Source of the DNA: Macrostomum hystrix
Taxonomy: Eukaryota; Platyhelminthes; Macrostomidae
Assembly: GCA_950097015.1 (NCBI GenBank)
Contig: CATNEN010000019.1
Coordinates: forward strand, 153,929-217,928
Length of the DNA stretch: 64,000 nt
Reading direction: 5' to 3'
Part shown: positions 20,764-33,232 of the stretch, piece after piece
How positions within the stretch are numbered: the first letter of the stretch is position 1
Layout: every line of letters begins with the position of its first letter
Translations under genes and position numbers: made by a program
Notes under the pieces: generated by a model
What the model was told of the DNA's origin: nothing
The model's database searches: none
The model's input: the letters and a program-made list of their open reading frames with translations, nothing else

Positions 20764-23700
20764 TCAGATCGGGCTGTCGATAACAGCCACTCCAGCATAG
20801 CTGCGGCCAGTCATCATGCTGTTGGGTAGCAGAACCCATGAATCAGTTCGAGGATCATAGCGCTCCACGGAGCCCAGATTCGAAGAGCCGTCATCGCCAC
20901 CCACCACAAACAGGTAGCCATTGTAGGCGACAACTCCAGCATTGCGTCGGCACAGGTGCATGTTGGCCACAACGGACCAGGCACCGGAAACGGGACTGAA
21001 TCGCTCTACACTGTTCCTTACCAACGGCCCGTCGTGCCCACCAACGGCGTACAGGTGGCCATCGAGGGTACCGACGCCGGTGCCGCTGCGGCGACATGTC
21101 ATGTCGGCCACTGGGTGCCAGTTGTCCTGCGCCGGATCGTAGCGTTCAACGCTGGCTAGACACTGGCGGCTCTGGCCATCATAGCCACCTACTGCGTACA
21201 GACAGCCGGAAAGAACGCCGACTCCTACCGAGCTGCGGCGTGTAGCCATCGAGGCAATAGGGCTCCACTTGTTGCCGGCCGGATTGTACACTTCAGCAGT
21301 ATTAAGCCCGCTAGAACCGTCAAAGCCGCCGACCGCGTAGACGAGACCATCAAGAGAGGCCACGCCCAAAGTGGAGCGGCGCGCCTCCATGTTGGCCACA
21401 GTGGCCCACTCGTCCCTAGTTGGGTCGTATACCTCGCAGGTGCGCACGCGCAAGGAGCCGTTGAAGCCACCGACGGCGTAGACTAGGCCGCCAACAAGGG
21501 CCACACCGCAGCGGCAGCGACGCGAGGGCATCTCCGAGACTGGGTACCAGCGCTCCTCTTTGAAGCTGAAGCACTCAACAGTGCGAATAGCCTTGGGCGC
21601 CTGACCGCCAATTACTATCAGTATCTTGGGTAGACCCACCGGGTTTCGCGGTCTCGTACGCTCGCTGCGATACTTAGCTTTCTGGTCAGGCTTAAGCAAG
21701 TGATAACGCAGCGCCTCAATCAGGTAGTCCTTGCAGCACAGGCTGCCCTTCAGCAGGGCCTCTTCCTCAACAATTCGCAACAGGTAATCTTGTGGTAAAT
21801 GGGCGAATCTAACATGCGACAGAAGCGAATCGGCGTGCTGCTGCCGGTTTGCGAGGTCTTGTTTTAGCCATTTGAAGACAGCCTCGATGACCTCGACCTG
21901 TAAGGTAGAGGTAGAAACCAATGCGATTTACCTTTTTTTCAAAGCAAATGCTAGCTTAGCTGCCCAGCGTTTTTCAAGAATTAAAACTAGATTTAAGGAC
22001 AGCAGAGTATTACCTTAGTGCGTCCAAAAAGTTCTTAGACACCCCTAATATCTCTGCATGTGTTCGACCGATTTTGATGAAAAAATACACAATCATAAAT
22101 TAATATGTAATAAATTCAGCGCTAAAGTTTTAAATTAGTCGGGTGGACAGAAAAAAAGTTATCGATCATTTACTAAAGAACCAACGAAATTAGCAATACG
22201 ATTTTTTAAGAGCATCGAATCGGGATACCAAGTGGGATGTCGCATCTGGTCTTTAGAATGGGTCAGCAAAATATCGAGTGGTTAATTTTAAAGCTTTCGC
22301 TAGGTATAAATCATTAATAGCAAGCTTATAGTCATTTATTCATAGATTATAAAGAGCGAAAATGAAAAAGCAGTAGGCAGCACAAGTCTGAGTGCGCAGA
22401 AACAACGTCAGACGTTTGAGACAAAGAGTATTGAGATCACTTTGATTTGAGAATGGCTAGCGCATAGGGCAATAAAATTTCTCAGCGCCGGATCGTTTAT
22501 GCCTTTGCTGACGAAGGCATGTCCGTGAGCAATATCCACCAGAGATTGCTCAGTCGCTTTGGAGACGATGTCTGCTGTCGAGCAACCATCGCGAACTGGG
22601 TCCGGAAGAGAAAGGACGGCGAAACGAGCGTGCTGAGGGGCTGATTAGAGCGATTCCTAGGGGCATGTGGTCGGCGTGGATCGAGGAGCTGCCAACGCGG
22701 TATGATAAGTGCATTCGACGGAATGGAGACTTTTTTTGAAGATTTTCACGATTGGTAACCTGAAATTTTGAAGTTCCAGAACTTGCCAGCTGAACTGTTT
22801 GCTCGTTAACTTAAACTTGTTTTGCGCTAAAATCGTATTGCCAATTTCGTTGGTTCTCTAGTAAATGATTGACAACTTTTTTTCTGTCCACCCGACTTAT
22901 TTAAAACTTTAGCGCTGAATTTATTACATATTAATTTATGATTGTGTATTTTTTCATCAAAATCGGTCGAACACATGCAGAGATATTAGGGGTGTCTAAG
23001 AACTTTTTGGACGCACTAAGGTAGTTAATTTCTCGCATTTTTTAAAAAAGCATCTGATTAAACAGCAAACGCAGGGCAAAACAACAAGCGAACCTCAGCG
23101 GAGCATGTGAGCCGATCAGAGCAGACCAATTGCCGCAATTGATCGTAGGTAAGCTGAAGAAATTCTTCCTCGTGCTGCATGACCTTTGTAAAGTACTCCT
23201 CTGCATACTGCCTGGCCGCATTGTATAGCTCTGTGCAGGAGTGCATGTCGGCAAAGCGCAGAATTCCCAGACAGTTGGAAGGGTGCAGCTGGCTCTGCAG
23301 AAAGTCACAACAGGCCTCGCGCACCTCGGCCAGTTGTAGCAGGTTAGCGGCCGGCAACAGGGCTTGAACATTGTCCTCAGTTACATGAATCTCAGTTGTG
23401 TAGATAAAATCTACCAGAGCGGCCAGAACCCGGCCATCGATTTGAAGCATGCGCACCCGGGATTGTCGCGACTCACACAGTTCGCTAGTGAACATTGCGC
23501 GAAAGTAGGCTGAGCAGGAGGCCAGAACAACTCTGGTGAAAGGGACGTCGAGGCTAGACTGCATTAGGATGTCGAGACGCATACCATTTCTATATATGGG
23601 GTGCTAGACAGTAACGCTATGCGTACTTTGAGAAAGACCACTAATCCATAATCTTTAAAAAATAGAACCCAGAAAAGAACACGACACAGAATGGTCGGGT

Positions 23701-24067
23701 CACTGGTCCATTCCCAGTCTGACCTGTGAGCGGGAATCTCCTCGTTGTCAGCCTCCAGCAAGACGTCGCACAATAGCCGACCATCTAGCCGCATTTGATT
23801 GATGTTGCGGAACGCTTTTTGTGTGTGATTCTGAACCGACCGAAACGGCGCGCTGCAAAGTAAAAAGTCCTGCTCAGCCTCAGGTTCCATCAGATTTGAT
23901 TCGCGACAGAAAGTTAGGCTGACTGCGCCGGTGTCTGCCTCCGCCTCCGTACCGGCTCCTCCGACAGCCGCAACTGCTCCTTCTGCCAGCGCAGCAGCAG
24001 CTGCTTCACTTGCCTCCTCAATCTGCAAGATTGGCCATTGAATCTGAGCGGATGGAGCGGATAGATG
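20764..24067 (-). CDS. KLHL2/3-like: KLHL2/KLHL3-type BTB-BACK-Kelch CUL3 adaptor
   Basis: Substrate receptor for a Cullin-3 ubiquitin ligase, by family. Predicted exons on minus: 24067-23724, 23532-23094, 21897-20764, joining in frame with GT-AG introns. Exon 1 holds an Ala/Glu-rich N-terminus and the start of the BTB domain (LLCDVLLEADNEEIPAHR). Exon 2 completes BTB (VVLASCSAYFRAMFTSEL) and begins BACK. Exon 3 finishes BACK and encodes six Kelch repeats, each with GG followed by spaced Tyr/Trp (LYAVGGYDGQSRQCL, LYAVGGHDGPLVRNS, LFVVGGDDGSSNLGS) and the ending GRSYAGVAVID seen in KLHL2/3. The start codon is not certain: the exon 1 frame is open to a plausible acceptor at 24068, so a further 5' exon is likely, or translation starts at an internal Met. 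The intron at 21898-23093 holds a mariner-like insertion. Confidence 0.88.
22013..23021 (-). mobile_element. Mariner-like element, core of transposase deleted
   Basis: Inverted repeats of about 193 bp (22013-22204 and 22829-23021), beginning CCTTAGTGCGTCC, are flanked by TA on both sides (22011-22012, 23022-23023), the Tc1/mariner target signature. Between them, on plus, is an N-terminal helix-turn-helix fragment from an ATG at 22453 (RRIVYAFADEGMSVSNIHQR) with a stop at codon 5, then a C-terminal tail (WSAWIEELPTRYDKCIRRNG) ending near 22,735. The DDE/D catalytic core is missing. Internal orientation is plus, opposite to the host gene. Confidence 0.85.
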
Positions 24068-25023
24068 CTAAAACAAACATTCAGCTTAAAACCAAACATG
24101 TCTTCACCTAGCGAGCACCTCAGTTTAGAGGCGATTAATATTATCTAACTCAGCAGCAACAGTAGCAGCAGCAGCAGCTATTGGTAAAATTTTTATCGTA
24201 GTGGAATTAGTTACGAGCGTATAAGCCTTAACTTATTCCAATCTTTAAGATTGGGCTCAATTATTACTTTTTGTTTATTACTTGCCTATTTTTTGAAAGG
24301 GCGTACAAAATATTTTAAATGCCTTACTAAGTTAACTTTTTAACGAAATAAACTTCTGTACACATAAAATAGTACAAATTTGAAGACATCACTGTCACTG
24401 AAAGCTTAACTAAAGTTTCCATGGTGCCACGACCGCATTTTTTGTTTTGCTTCTACGGGTTTAGTACGTGATGTAACACTAGACCTTTCGCAACAATTCA
24501 GAAACCAGAATTAAAACTAAACTAAACTAAACTACATGTAGTTCGAACGAAATTCGATACTGATAAGTAGGTCAATAATATAGTCAATAATTGACTGTAT
24601 TATTTTTATAAAACTTAGACGCAAACTCCAAATGACCTAAAAACTAGCGTTCGTACTTTCCCATTTAACAGTCAACAAATCAACAAAACCCTGAATTTAA
24701 AGTGCTTGTAAAGTACTCCTCATACTCGTAGTAGGCATCTAGTGGATATAAAAACAATTCTAGACAAAGTAAGTAAGGAAAAAATGAACGTGAACTGTCG
24801 AAATGCACAAGTCAATCAGATACAACCGTGTGCGAATTTCCTACTTAAGTCTTTAGTTAATCTTTTGTTAATTAATTCACAGAATACAGCAAGTGCAACA
24901 TAAGGGACTTTAACGCAAACATTGGGCATCGATGAATTCGGAGCAGATCGAGGCGAAATGCGCTATCAATATCGAGGCGGTTTAGCAACGATACGCTCGT
25001 ACTTGAAGGTAGCTCAAATTAAA
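24068..25023. other. Intergenic between KLHL and GPN1
   Basis: This should contain the 5' exon or promoter of the KLHL gene (a short CAG-rich stretch lies at 24,150-24,180) and the 3' UTR of GPN1. No further gene is recognised. Confidence 0.45.
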
Positions 25024-26669
25024 TCAACTACATGGCCTATCGCCAGTGTCATTGCCTGATGCAGCCCTGGCTTTGTCCAGCCGCAATCGTTCGACATAAC
25101 GTCGAAAAGACTCCAGCTCCATTCGATCGTCGGGTTCTTCCGCTCTTGCTGCTGCTACGTTGCTTGTTCCGGAGCCGTCATCATCGCTGCTCTCAGAATC
25201 CCACGCCGGTCCGCCTCCAATGAACATGTCAGATTTAAGACGCGTCGATGCCAAATCACTGGCAGTGGCGGCAGCCGTCGAGGCACCGGGAGCAGCGGAA
25301 GCTGCAGCAGCTTCTACTCGCAGCTTCTCATACATGGGAGCATAGTCTGTGTAGTACTCTCCAACAGCGTCCCGCACCCGGCTAAGGAAGAGCGGCAGGC
25401 CGTCGCCAGTAGCAGCGCTGACGCCAGCGCAACGAAGGCCGGCATAAAAGCTGTCAAGGATCAGGCTCATCGAGCGGGTCAGATTGCTCAAGTAGCTGCG
25501 TTCCTGGCGAAGAGCCTCCTACAACCCGGGATAAGCGGAGGAGCAAAGGATTTTAATTTGGGTGTAGCGGCTTTTAGCGCGATACGATGGCTTGCCAAAT
25601 GAAAGTGCGCTTGTATTTTGAGTGCGACACAATACGCTAGTATACAAATACGGCGAGATGCGATAGACATAATCGATGGAGTTTTCCTTTTTTTGCGGCC
25701 ATAGACAACATATTGCGGGGTTTCTGTGGCCGCCAATGTTGTGAAACTTTAGTCAATGGCTTTATGAATAGCTACCCGAATCCCCGTCTGACTACCATGA
25801 ACAGATTGAATCAGAGCATGGCGAGAATATTTTTTATAGCCATTGGGGTCAAAGATGATAAATAGTTGAAGTTGAAGTAGAATGCATGCACTTAAATCTT
25901 TATGTAGACATTCTGAAATGAACAGAAAATTACAAAAAAACGCACCTGAAAAGACTCGAAATCCTGCATCCACTCAATGGCAAAGTCGGCAGACATGATG
26001 TCCGTTTTGTTGAGAGCCACAACAAATGGCAGCCGAGTTTTGTAAAGAATGCTGCAAGCGTAGAGCATGTTGGACATAAAAGTGACTGGTGAGTGGCTCC
26101 GCGGCGTGTCCATTACATAAACTAGAACGGTTGGCAATTGAGCAGCCAGGGCCTCGGTGATAATTGAGCCGGAAGCAGACCAGGTGAACGCCTCAATTTG
26201 GCCAGGCGTGTCAACTAGCACGAAGTCTATGCTGGATCGGCGCGAATTAATAAGACCAAGCACCTGGTCGAACTTGGTAGCAAACAGGTTCAGGCAGGTT
26301 AGGATAGCTCCATTCGGGCCAAGACGATACTGAGACATCACTTCCTTGTAGTTCACCGTGTCCCGAATGTCAATACTAGCCTGCGTGACAAAATATTTAT
26401 GCTTCACCGCGACAGGACACCAAAACACAGTTTAGCAGAACGAAAAATTAAATACGACCTACCTGATAAGGCACTTGCAACACAGCAGGATCCATATTTA
26501 TTGGATAGGTAGGAGAGTTCTGGAACAACAGTTGAGCGTTAAGGCGCTGCACAAAAGTTGTCTTGCCGCTACCGGCCATACCCAGAATTAGCAGGCACAC
26601 AGGGCTATGTGCTGCAGGCTCTACCGTAGCTGGTTCGATCAATGATGCAGCTGGCATTGCTTCAGCCAT
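25024..26669 (-). CDS. GPN1: GPN-loop GTPase 1 (RNA polymerase II assembly/import factor)
   Basis: Exons on minus: 26669-26463, 26380-25946, 25518-25024, with GT-AG introns of 82 and 427 bp; the sum is 1,137 nt, 378 residues, matching the usual ~375. Motifs: P-loop [11 protein letters not shown] near residue 30, switch region [15 protein letters not shown], the defining GPN loop LGPNGAI, the G3 motif DTPGQIE, and NKTD for guanine recognition. The C-terminal exon ends in a low-complexity Ala/Ser/Asp tail with SESSDDD, as in the acidic tail of the family. GPN1 pairs with GPN3 to bring assembled Pol II to the nucleus; this is family knowledge. The ATG at 26669 precedes a short Ala/Pro leader and is in good position. 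It is head-to-tail with the proteasome ATPase gene, 756 bp apart. Confidence 0.93.
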
Positions 26670-27425
26670 TGTTTTACCAAGTTGGGCTTATTCAGCTGAA
26701 ACTGAAAGCGTAATAGAATAGCAAAGCAGCTAGAAATTCATTTAAATCTGTTCACTAACTAAACTGTCTACAAACCAACTGTCAGTCGAGCGGAAGGGAT
26801 CGTGTTGGGATTCGATGCTTTCCAAAACATATCTATCTGAGTTGAGGCCGAAGAAGAAAACACTCAGGGCAATTATAATGCTAGAATTGCCAAGTTGAAG
26901 TTTACGTTTTATTTTTAAATAAGTCGGGTCGTGACAGACAAGCTATATATGATATAGCAGATATATAGGTATAAGCAGAGAAAGGGAGATAGAAATTTCG
27001 GAATCGGACACCTTACAATGCAATTACTCAGTAAATTGCAGACGATATTTAGATTTCAAAGTGTAGTGGTGAGAAGTAAAAGTGCAACATAAAAATTTCA
27101 CAGGACGTTAGATTGAAACCGCAAGTTAACCAGATACTACTAGAACTAGACTTTTTAAGGCTTTAGATAAAAACTGATGTTAATGTAATGTAATCTAATA
27201 CCGAGACTGATTTTCATAGCTTTATGTTCTATCAGGGGAACTTTTAAGTTAAAAAAATGAGTAAGGCTGTGCGTATAGGCAACAGATATAAGATAGTCGA
27301 GCTAGGGGTCATTCTGGATAAATGGTAACATTTCGATCTTTAAGGGTCGATAGAGAACGTTAGAGAGAACGTTACTGAATATGCAAACAAGATGTAGTAG
27401 TTTTAGCGGTACAAGATGTAGTCGA
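26670..27425. other. GPN1 promoter and Rpt2 3' UTR region
   Basis: These 756 bp lie between the GPN1 ATG and the Rpt2 stop, both on minus. The region must hold the end of one transcript and the start of the next. No coding sequence or clear motif was recognised. Confidence 0.5.
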
Positions 27426-28733
27426 TTATATGTAAAGACCCTCAGGTGTGCCCTCGTTCTTCCTATACAGAACGTTGTCCTTGGCCTTCTTAAAGTCATC
27501 GTTAGTGACTTTCATACGACGCTCGCGCAGAGCCAGCAGGCCAGCTTCGGTGCAGATAGCCTTGATGTCAGCACCTGATAGCTCCTCCTTGGACATGATG
27601 TATTCCTCCAGATTGACATCATCAGCCAAAGTCATTTTTGAGGTGTGAATGTTAACGATTCGGCGCTTGGTCTTTTCATCAGGCAGGGGAAACTCGATCT
27701 TGCGATCGATTCGACCTGGTCGGATGAGGGCCGGGTCCAAACTGTCGATACGATTCGTGGCCATGATCACCTTGACGTCGCCACGCGAGTCAAAGCCGTC
27801 CAGCTGGTTGAGCAGCTCAAGCATGGTGCGCTGGATTTCGCGCTCGCCGCCAGAGTTGGACTCATAGCGCTTGGTGCCGACAGCGTCAATCTCGTCGATG
27901 AACACAATGGATGGCGCGTGCTCTTCGGCTACACGGAAGATTTCGCGTACCAGCTTCGGCCCGTCTCCAAGGTATTTCTGGATAAGCTCGGAGCCGACAA
28001 CTCGTAGGAAGGTGGCCGAAGTGGCCGAGGCCACCGCCTTAGCAAGCAGGGTCTTTCCTGTGCCGGGAGCGCCATACAGGATTACTCCCTTCGGTGGCTT
28101 GATGCCCATCTCCTCGTAAAGCTCCGGGTGTGTAAGCGGTAGTTCCACAGACTCTTTGATCTCCTGTATCTGGGTGTCTAAACCGCCAATGTCCGCGTAG
28201 GTCTCTTTTGGTGCTTTATCTAACTTCATCATGGACACCATCGGATCAGCATCGTCAGCCAGCACGCCAACAACGGAGTGCATTTTATGGTTCAGCAGAA
28301 CTGAGCAGCCAGGCTCAAGAAGATCTTTGTCAACAAAGCTCAAGACGCTCACGTAGTGCTCAGACCCAACAGACGTGCTCACAATGGCGTGGTTATCGTC
28401 AATGATCTCTTCAAGTGAACCCACTGACATCGGTGATCCACGAAGATCATCTATCTTGGATCGCTCTTCTTCATTTTTTTCCTCGTCTGTCTTTAGGCGC
28501 TCCTGGTTCTTAATGAATTCCTCCTCCATCAGCAGGTAGTCTTTGATGCGCTCGAGTTTCAGCAGGCGCAGCTTGCATCGTGTATGCGGCGTTACAGTCG
28601 GCAATCGATCAGCCGAATCTGGGCCACGAGATTTTTTTTTCTTGCCAATGCGAGTTGGCACGGGTGGCTCATACTTCCGCTTCTTCTCCTTGTCCTTATC
28701 GCCACTCTGGCCTTGCTGTGACTGTCGCTGCCC
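27426..28733 (-). CDS. PSMC1: 26S proteasome regulatory ATPase Rpt2
   Basis: AAA+ ATPase of the 19S base ring that unfolds substrates and helps open the 20S gate. One long exon gives 435 residues plus stop (human about 440). It shows a Lys-rich N-terminal region, a coiled coil (about 60-95), the OB domain, Walker A GAPGTGKT, Walker B IVFIDEID, the second region of homology ([20 protein letters not shown]) and a C-terminal LYI that preserves the HbYX gate-opening motif. The exon opens at an AG acceptor (28,734-28,735) with codons for GQRQS, the conserved N-myristoylation sequence after the initiator Met. The ATG must therefore be on a short upstream exon that I could not place. The Walker A second residue is Ala where most eukaryotic Rpt2 have Pro. 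The internal ATG-like start at 28661 would delete the conserved N-terminus. Confidence 0.95.
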   Translation of the reverse strand, partial: GQRQSQQGQSGDKDKEKKRKYEPPVPTRIGKKKKSRGPDSADRLPTVTPHTRCKLRLLKLERIKDYLLMEEEFIKNQERLKTDEEKNEEERSKIDDLRGSPMSVGSLEEIIDDNHAIVSTSVGSEHYVSVLSFVDKDLLEPGCSVLLNHKMHSVVGVLADDADPMVSMMKLDKAPKETYADIGGLDTQIQEIKESVELPLTHPELYEEMGIKPPKGVILYGAPGTGKTLLAKAVASATSATFLRVVGSELIQKYLGDGPKLVREIFRVAEEHAPSIVFIDEIDAVGTKRYESNSGGEREIQRTMLELLNQLDGFDSRGDVKVIMATNRIDSLDPALIRPGRIDRKIEFPLPDEKTKRRIVNIHTSKMTLADDVNLEEYIMSKEELSGADIKAICTEAGLLALRERRMKVTNDDFKKAKDNVLYRKNEGTPEGLYI

Positions 28734-29918
28734 CTGGAAGACAACAGGTGACTTTTATTTTTCAATTGTCGAAAATTTTTACAAACTTAAGTATAAAGAA
28801 AGTTAATTTTTACATATATAAATTGTTTAGGGTTATGAGATTTTGAAAGTTAATTGACTTTTTCACCACAAGCCGTAGGTGTAGAGGCTGGATGCTACAT
28901 TCCACTGTATAATATAGTATATATATTATACTACTAAATACTAAATATTTTCAGTACACTAAATTTCAATCAATGAATTAAGTCAAACAGTCCAGTGCTA
29001 GGAAGCATTTAGGGGTTAAATTGATTCAGCTACACTGAATCTGAATCGACCCTTTAACTATTAGGAACAATGATTTAACAAAACAAGAGTTAATAAATCA
29101 TTTTATAAAGGTTACAACAATCGAAATGTTGACTAGAATACATATTAAATCAAACTGATGAAGACTTAGTTTACAAAAGCATTACTAAATCTGGGTATTC
29201 TAGAATTTAACTTTCAAATCATGAATACACGTAAGTACTAAATGACAAAATTCAATGCTAAACCTAGAATTTATGAGACTAAAAAAATGTTTAGACACTA
29301 ACTTTACTTTGTTATAGGATGCATCATCCCAGGTGGACCATTGATTCCATAAGCCCCTGGCAGGAAAACGCACACTATCTCTTTCTTTCTATTAATATGT
29401 TAACAATAATGTATCAATATTAGTTATTATAAAATAGTAAAAATAATAAGAACAATATTTATAATCATGTATCTATATCATAAACTATCGACAAAAAGGA
29501 TACACATGTGACCAAACATTTTAAAGAAATAGGCAAAGTTCTTTAAAGCCAAACCAGAATTTTAATAGTAAAAGAAAAGTGTAACTTAAATGCAACAAAC
29601 AAATCCTGCATTGAAGCAAATAGTTTGTTAATTTATTTGTAAGTTTTTATAATAATTTATTAAATTTTATTAAATTTATTAAATTTATAATAATTTATTA
29701 GTAATAATTTATATTATTAAAATTAGTTGAATGACACTAATTTTCACTTGTATTTTTTCCTTAAAAACTAGGAGCAAATCTACTAATCTAGTTCAGAGCA
29801 AGCCAGCTCACTGGCCTTATAAGTATGCTGAGTTAGTTAATAGTAAATCAGCTGAATGACTCAACCAAAAAAATACTGCCAAGTAGCTAAATCCCCATTC
29901 AGAATCAGTGAGTTGTTA
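28734..29918. other. Upstream of Rpt2; very AT-rich
   Basis: The region should contain the Rpt2 first exon. A 50-bp exon-like stretch at about 29,313-29,362 on minus (tttcctgccag acceptor, 16 sense codons, a gtaaag donor) stands out from the AT-rich surroundings but could not be tied to any gene. Otherwise the sequence is AT-rich with poly-TAATTTA stretches near 29,650. Confidence 0.4.
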
Positions 29919-30660
29919 TCTATATATATAAAAGTGAAAACTCTGTCTGTCTGTGTGTGTGCAACCTTTTGTCTTTATAGACGCTGAAACCGCTCAACCA
30001 AATCGCACCAAACTTTGCACATACCTAAAACCACCTACGCTGAGTGCAATAGGCTACTCAAATTCCCGAAAAATCATTTCCTTCCTGCTCAAAAGTGCAA
30101 AAAACTGCTCAAAAATTGTCAAAAAATCACTCAATTCGACATATCGTCGCCCCACTTTGTCAGATTTTCTCCAAATTTGATTCACTTACACTTTACATGT
30201 TTTCCAACAATGCTGTCAATTTTGAACATCTCTACTCAATCCAGAGCAAAGCTGCATCATCTCAAAGTGAGTCACTTTTTGTTTTCCGAGGACAGCCACC
30301 CCAACTCCCCTCCACCACTCTGCGGGCCAAATTTTATTACAGCCACCCCCTCCCTTCCCCAGGCGCCGAAGCCCCAGACTGTACATTGTATTTCAAGCCG
30401 TGAATGTACACAGCCCAAACCCCTAGACTGTCTACTGGCCCCCAAGCAGCACTGAGACTGAGTGCGGTGAGTGCGGTGGCGTCCCAGTGCGCAGGGCTCT
30501 CCGGTCGATATTTCTCTCCAGCCAGCCTGGGATAGAAGAAAGAGAGGCTGGCGTACAGTGCTTTGCTAAAATATACAGAGGCTTAGCCTCTCCCACTGAA
30601 GAGCAGAGAAAGATTTTTCAACACAGGTCCCCTGTCATTCGGACTACTTCTAACTTTCAG

Positions 30661-32030
30661 ATGCCACCTAAGAAAAGTTTTTTAAGTCGCTTGACTAAAG
30701 CAGCTCGACGAGCAACAGCAAGGCCAAACAATGCAGTAGAAGACGGCGCAACAACAGCAGCACCTAGACCAAGCACCTCAGCACAGCCACAAGCAGCTTC
30801 AAGTGAAAATGAAGCTGAGCCAGTCCAGCCTTATAACCTTCGACCTCAGACAAGAGCACAGACATCAGGCACCAGTGGAAGCAGTGCTGGAGCTGCAATA
30901 AGTTCTACAGCCATTCACGGCAGAGACGTAGATAGGCGACGAGAGCTTAACAGAGAGCGAACTGCCGAGGCCCATTGCAATGAGACTGCAGTCCAGACAC
31001 AGCAGCGCCAAGAACAGAACAGAGACCGGACTGCCGAGGCCCGTCGCAATGAGACTGCAGTCCAGACACAGCAGCGCCAAGAACAGAACAGAGACCGGAC
31101 TGCCGAGGCCTGTCGCAATGAGACTGCAGTCCAGACACAGCAGCGCCAAGAACTGGACAGAGACCGGACTGCCGAGGCCCGTTGCAATGAAACAGCCAAC
31201 CAGGCTGAAGTGCGTTGGCAGGATGATCGAGAGCGGCATAGGGAACGCGCTGAGACCTTCCAATTTGTTGGACCACCCCCGGCCCCAACAAACCCCAACG
31301 TTGACGAACCTGATCAGCCAGCTGGCCCACATCCTTGGGCACTGAATGCGGCTCTGAGTTATGATCCCACTGTTGTCTATGGTGTCCATCCTAAACTTGC
31401 GATGGCGAGAATGTCGGTCAAATGCGCACGCTGCAATGCATTAAGATGGGCCAACGAAACTCCAGGCATGTGCTGTTCCAACGGAAAGGTCAGACTTGAA
31501 CCTTTGAACGAGAACCTGCCACCATGCCTTCGGCATCTGTTGCTGGGTGAGACAGAAGAATCTGAGCACTTTCTGTCTAATATCCTGTGCTACAACAGCT
31601 GCTTTCAAATGACTTCTTTTGGAGCTAAAAGTATTGTCTGTGAGCCAGGGTTCATGCCTGCATTCAAAGTCCAAGGTCAGGTGTACCATGACATAGGATC
31701 ATTGCTACCACTGCCTGGAGAGGAGCCAAAGTTCCTGCAGATCTACTTCATGGGAGATCATCAAGAGCAGGTTGAGCGCCGATGTAGAATCACTCCAGGA
31801 GTGTGTGCCAACATTGTATTTGAGTTACAGGAAGTCCTGCACGAGAAAAGTCCTGCTCGAAGGCTCAGGGACAGTCGCTGAAGGTGGCTGGCATCAACCT
31901 GGAGACTCCTTGCTTCTCGCATGGGCAGCTTTATGTCGCCTGCTCCCGTGTTGGAACTCCAGCTGGCCTATTCATTTTCGCACCAAGGGGAAGAACGAAG
32001 AATGTGGTGTATCCCCAGGCCTTGAGGTGA
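30661..32030 (+). pseudogene. Helitron Rep-helicase, N-terminus fused to Pif1 C-terminus
   Basis: The ATG at 30661 opens a Lys/Ala-rich N-terminus, then four 32-residue imperfect repeats (units around RDRTAEARRNETAVQTQQ), then the Helitron N-terminal zinc region (MSVKCARCNALRWANE, CCSNGKV) and the start of the Helitron-like N domain (LPPCLRHLL, NSCFQM). Near 31,850 the sequence jumps to the very end of a Pif1-type helicase: from 31,860, in another frame, KAQGQSL, CFSHGQLYVACSRV and a stop at 32,030. The HUH nuclease and most helicase motifs are absent. The first frame stops at 31,881. Expected full-length proteins are over 1,300 residues, so this copy cannot drive its own transposition. Confidence 0.85.
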
Positions 32031-32984
32031 CTGGCAAGCAATTAATAGAAAAGTAGTCACGAATTGACCTTGACCTGTCTAACTCTGAACTCTGAAACAG
32101 TTTAATTTTGTTTCTTTGACATTGTTATTGTTATGCCATGGCTATTTTCCTTATGTATACAGGTGTACATGCATACTGTATACAGAGGCAGATTTAGGGG
32201 GGGGGCAAGGGGGCAGTCGCCCCCCTAAATTTTAATCATGGGAATAAGATGCCCCCACCAGGGGCGCCAGTCGCAGCACTGGCGCCCCTTTTCGGCCGCT
32301 GGCGCCCCTTTTTCAGCCGCTGGCTCCCATTTTTCCTGCCACTGACTGTATAGAGGAGTGGCTAAGAGACATGTTTCTAAAGAAGTAATCAAGAGGGGGC
32401 TGTTTGGACAAACTTTTCACTTATTTTTTACTTAAAACACCCTTAAACAAACTCTTCACTTTTCATTAATGCAGTAAATAAATAAATAGTGACCTTCACT
32501 ATAAAGTTAATACAGAGACGTGAATTGCTGACTGCTTTGCTTTAAATTTCTGCCCCAAAAACAACAGGCAAAAAAAGCTAGTGAGATTATATTTCAAAGC
32601 AGCCAAGACTGATATTAGATAAAGACTGCTGAGCTGCATTTGCTAATATTTTCAGTTTTCAGATTATCAGTTAACAGCATAACTATTTTCACAAATTTGC
32701 TTTGAAATTAGGGTTATACTGCTTTTAAGGTATGGCTAAGCTGCTTTGAGATTCTCACAAAGGGCAATAATTTCATGGATAAACAACTTTAGGAATTTTT
32801 TAATGCAGAAAGATGATCATACAAATCTGCTACATATGAGTAGGCTACTGTTATTACTTCTTTTCTCTTTCCATATGTGTAGGTTTTGCTTAACTGGTTA
32901 AGTTTTTAAGTTCTTATGATTTTAATGCTTGTAGGGTTTGCAATACTCAGATCATAGAGCCAAATCCTGCAATCATTGGGCCAT

Positions 32985-33085
32985 ATTCAAGGATTTGAAT
33001 CCAAATCCAGAGTTTGAATCATGGCAAAACCAGAGTTTGAATCATGGCAAAACCAGAGTGTGAATCATGGCTAAAACAGAATTTG
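32985..33085 (+). repeat. 25-bp minisatellite in Helitron
   Basis: The unit caaaaccagagtttgaatcatgg, about 25 bp, is repeated about four times with decay. Inverted homologues occur at about 60,500-60,835, inside another Helitron. Confidence 0.75.
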
Positions 33086-33232
33086 AATCAATTTTTCTTT
33101 TGACATTGATTTGAATTCTCTACATTTTGATTTTGTTATCCTATAACGTCATAATGATATATATTTATATATCATAATAATTTTGCTTAATATATTTATT
33201 TGTTGTTCTTCTCAATTTTCTACAAAAGCAGC

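Noticed and set aside
30865-31389. Long minus-strand frames opposite the Helitron gene
   Set aside because: They are antisense shadows of the 32-residue repeat region of the Helitron protein, with the same periodicity.
32183-32330. hAT element end (cagaggcagatttaggggg)
   Set aside because: Only one end-like sequence is present; no matching inverted end or target duplication was found.
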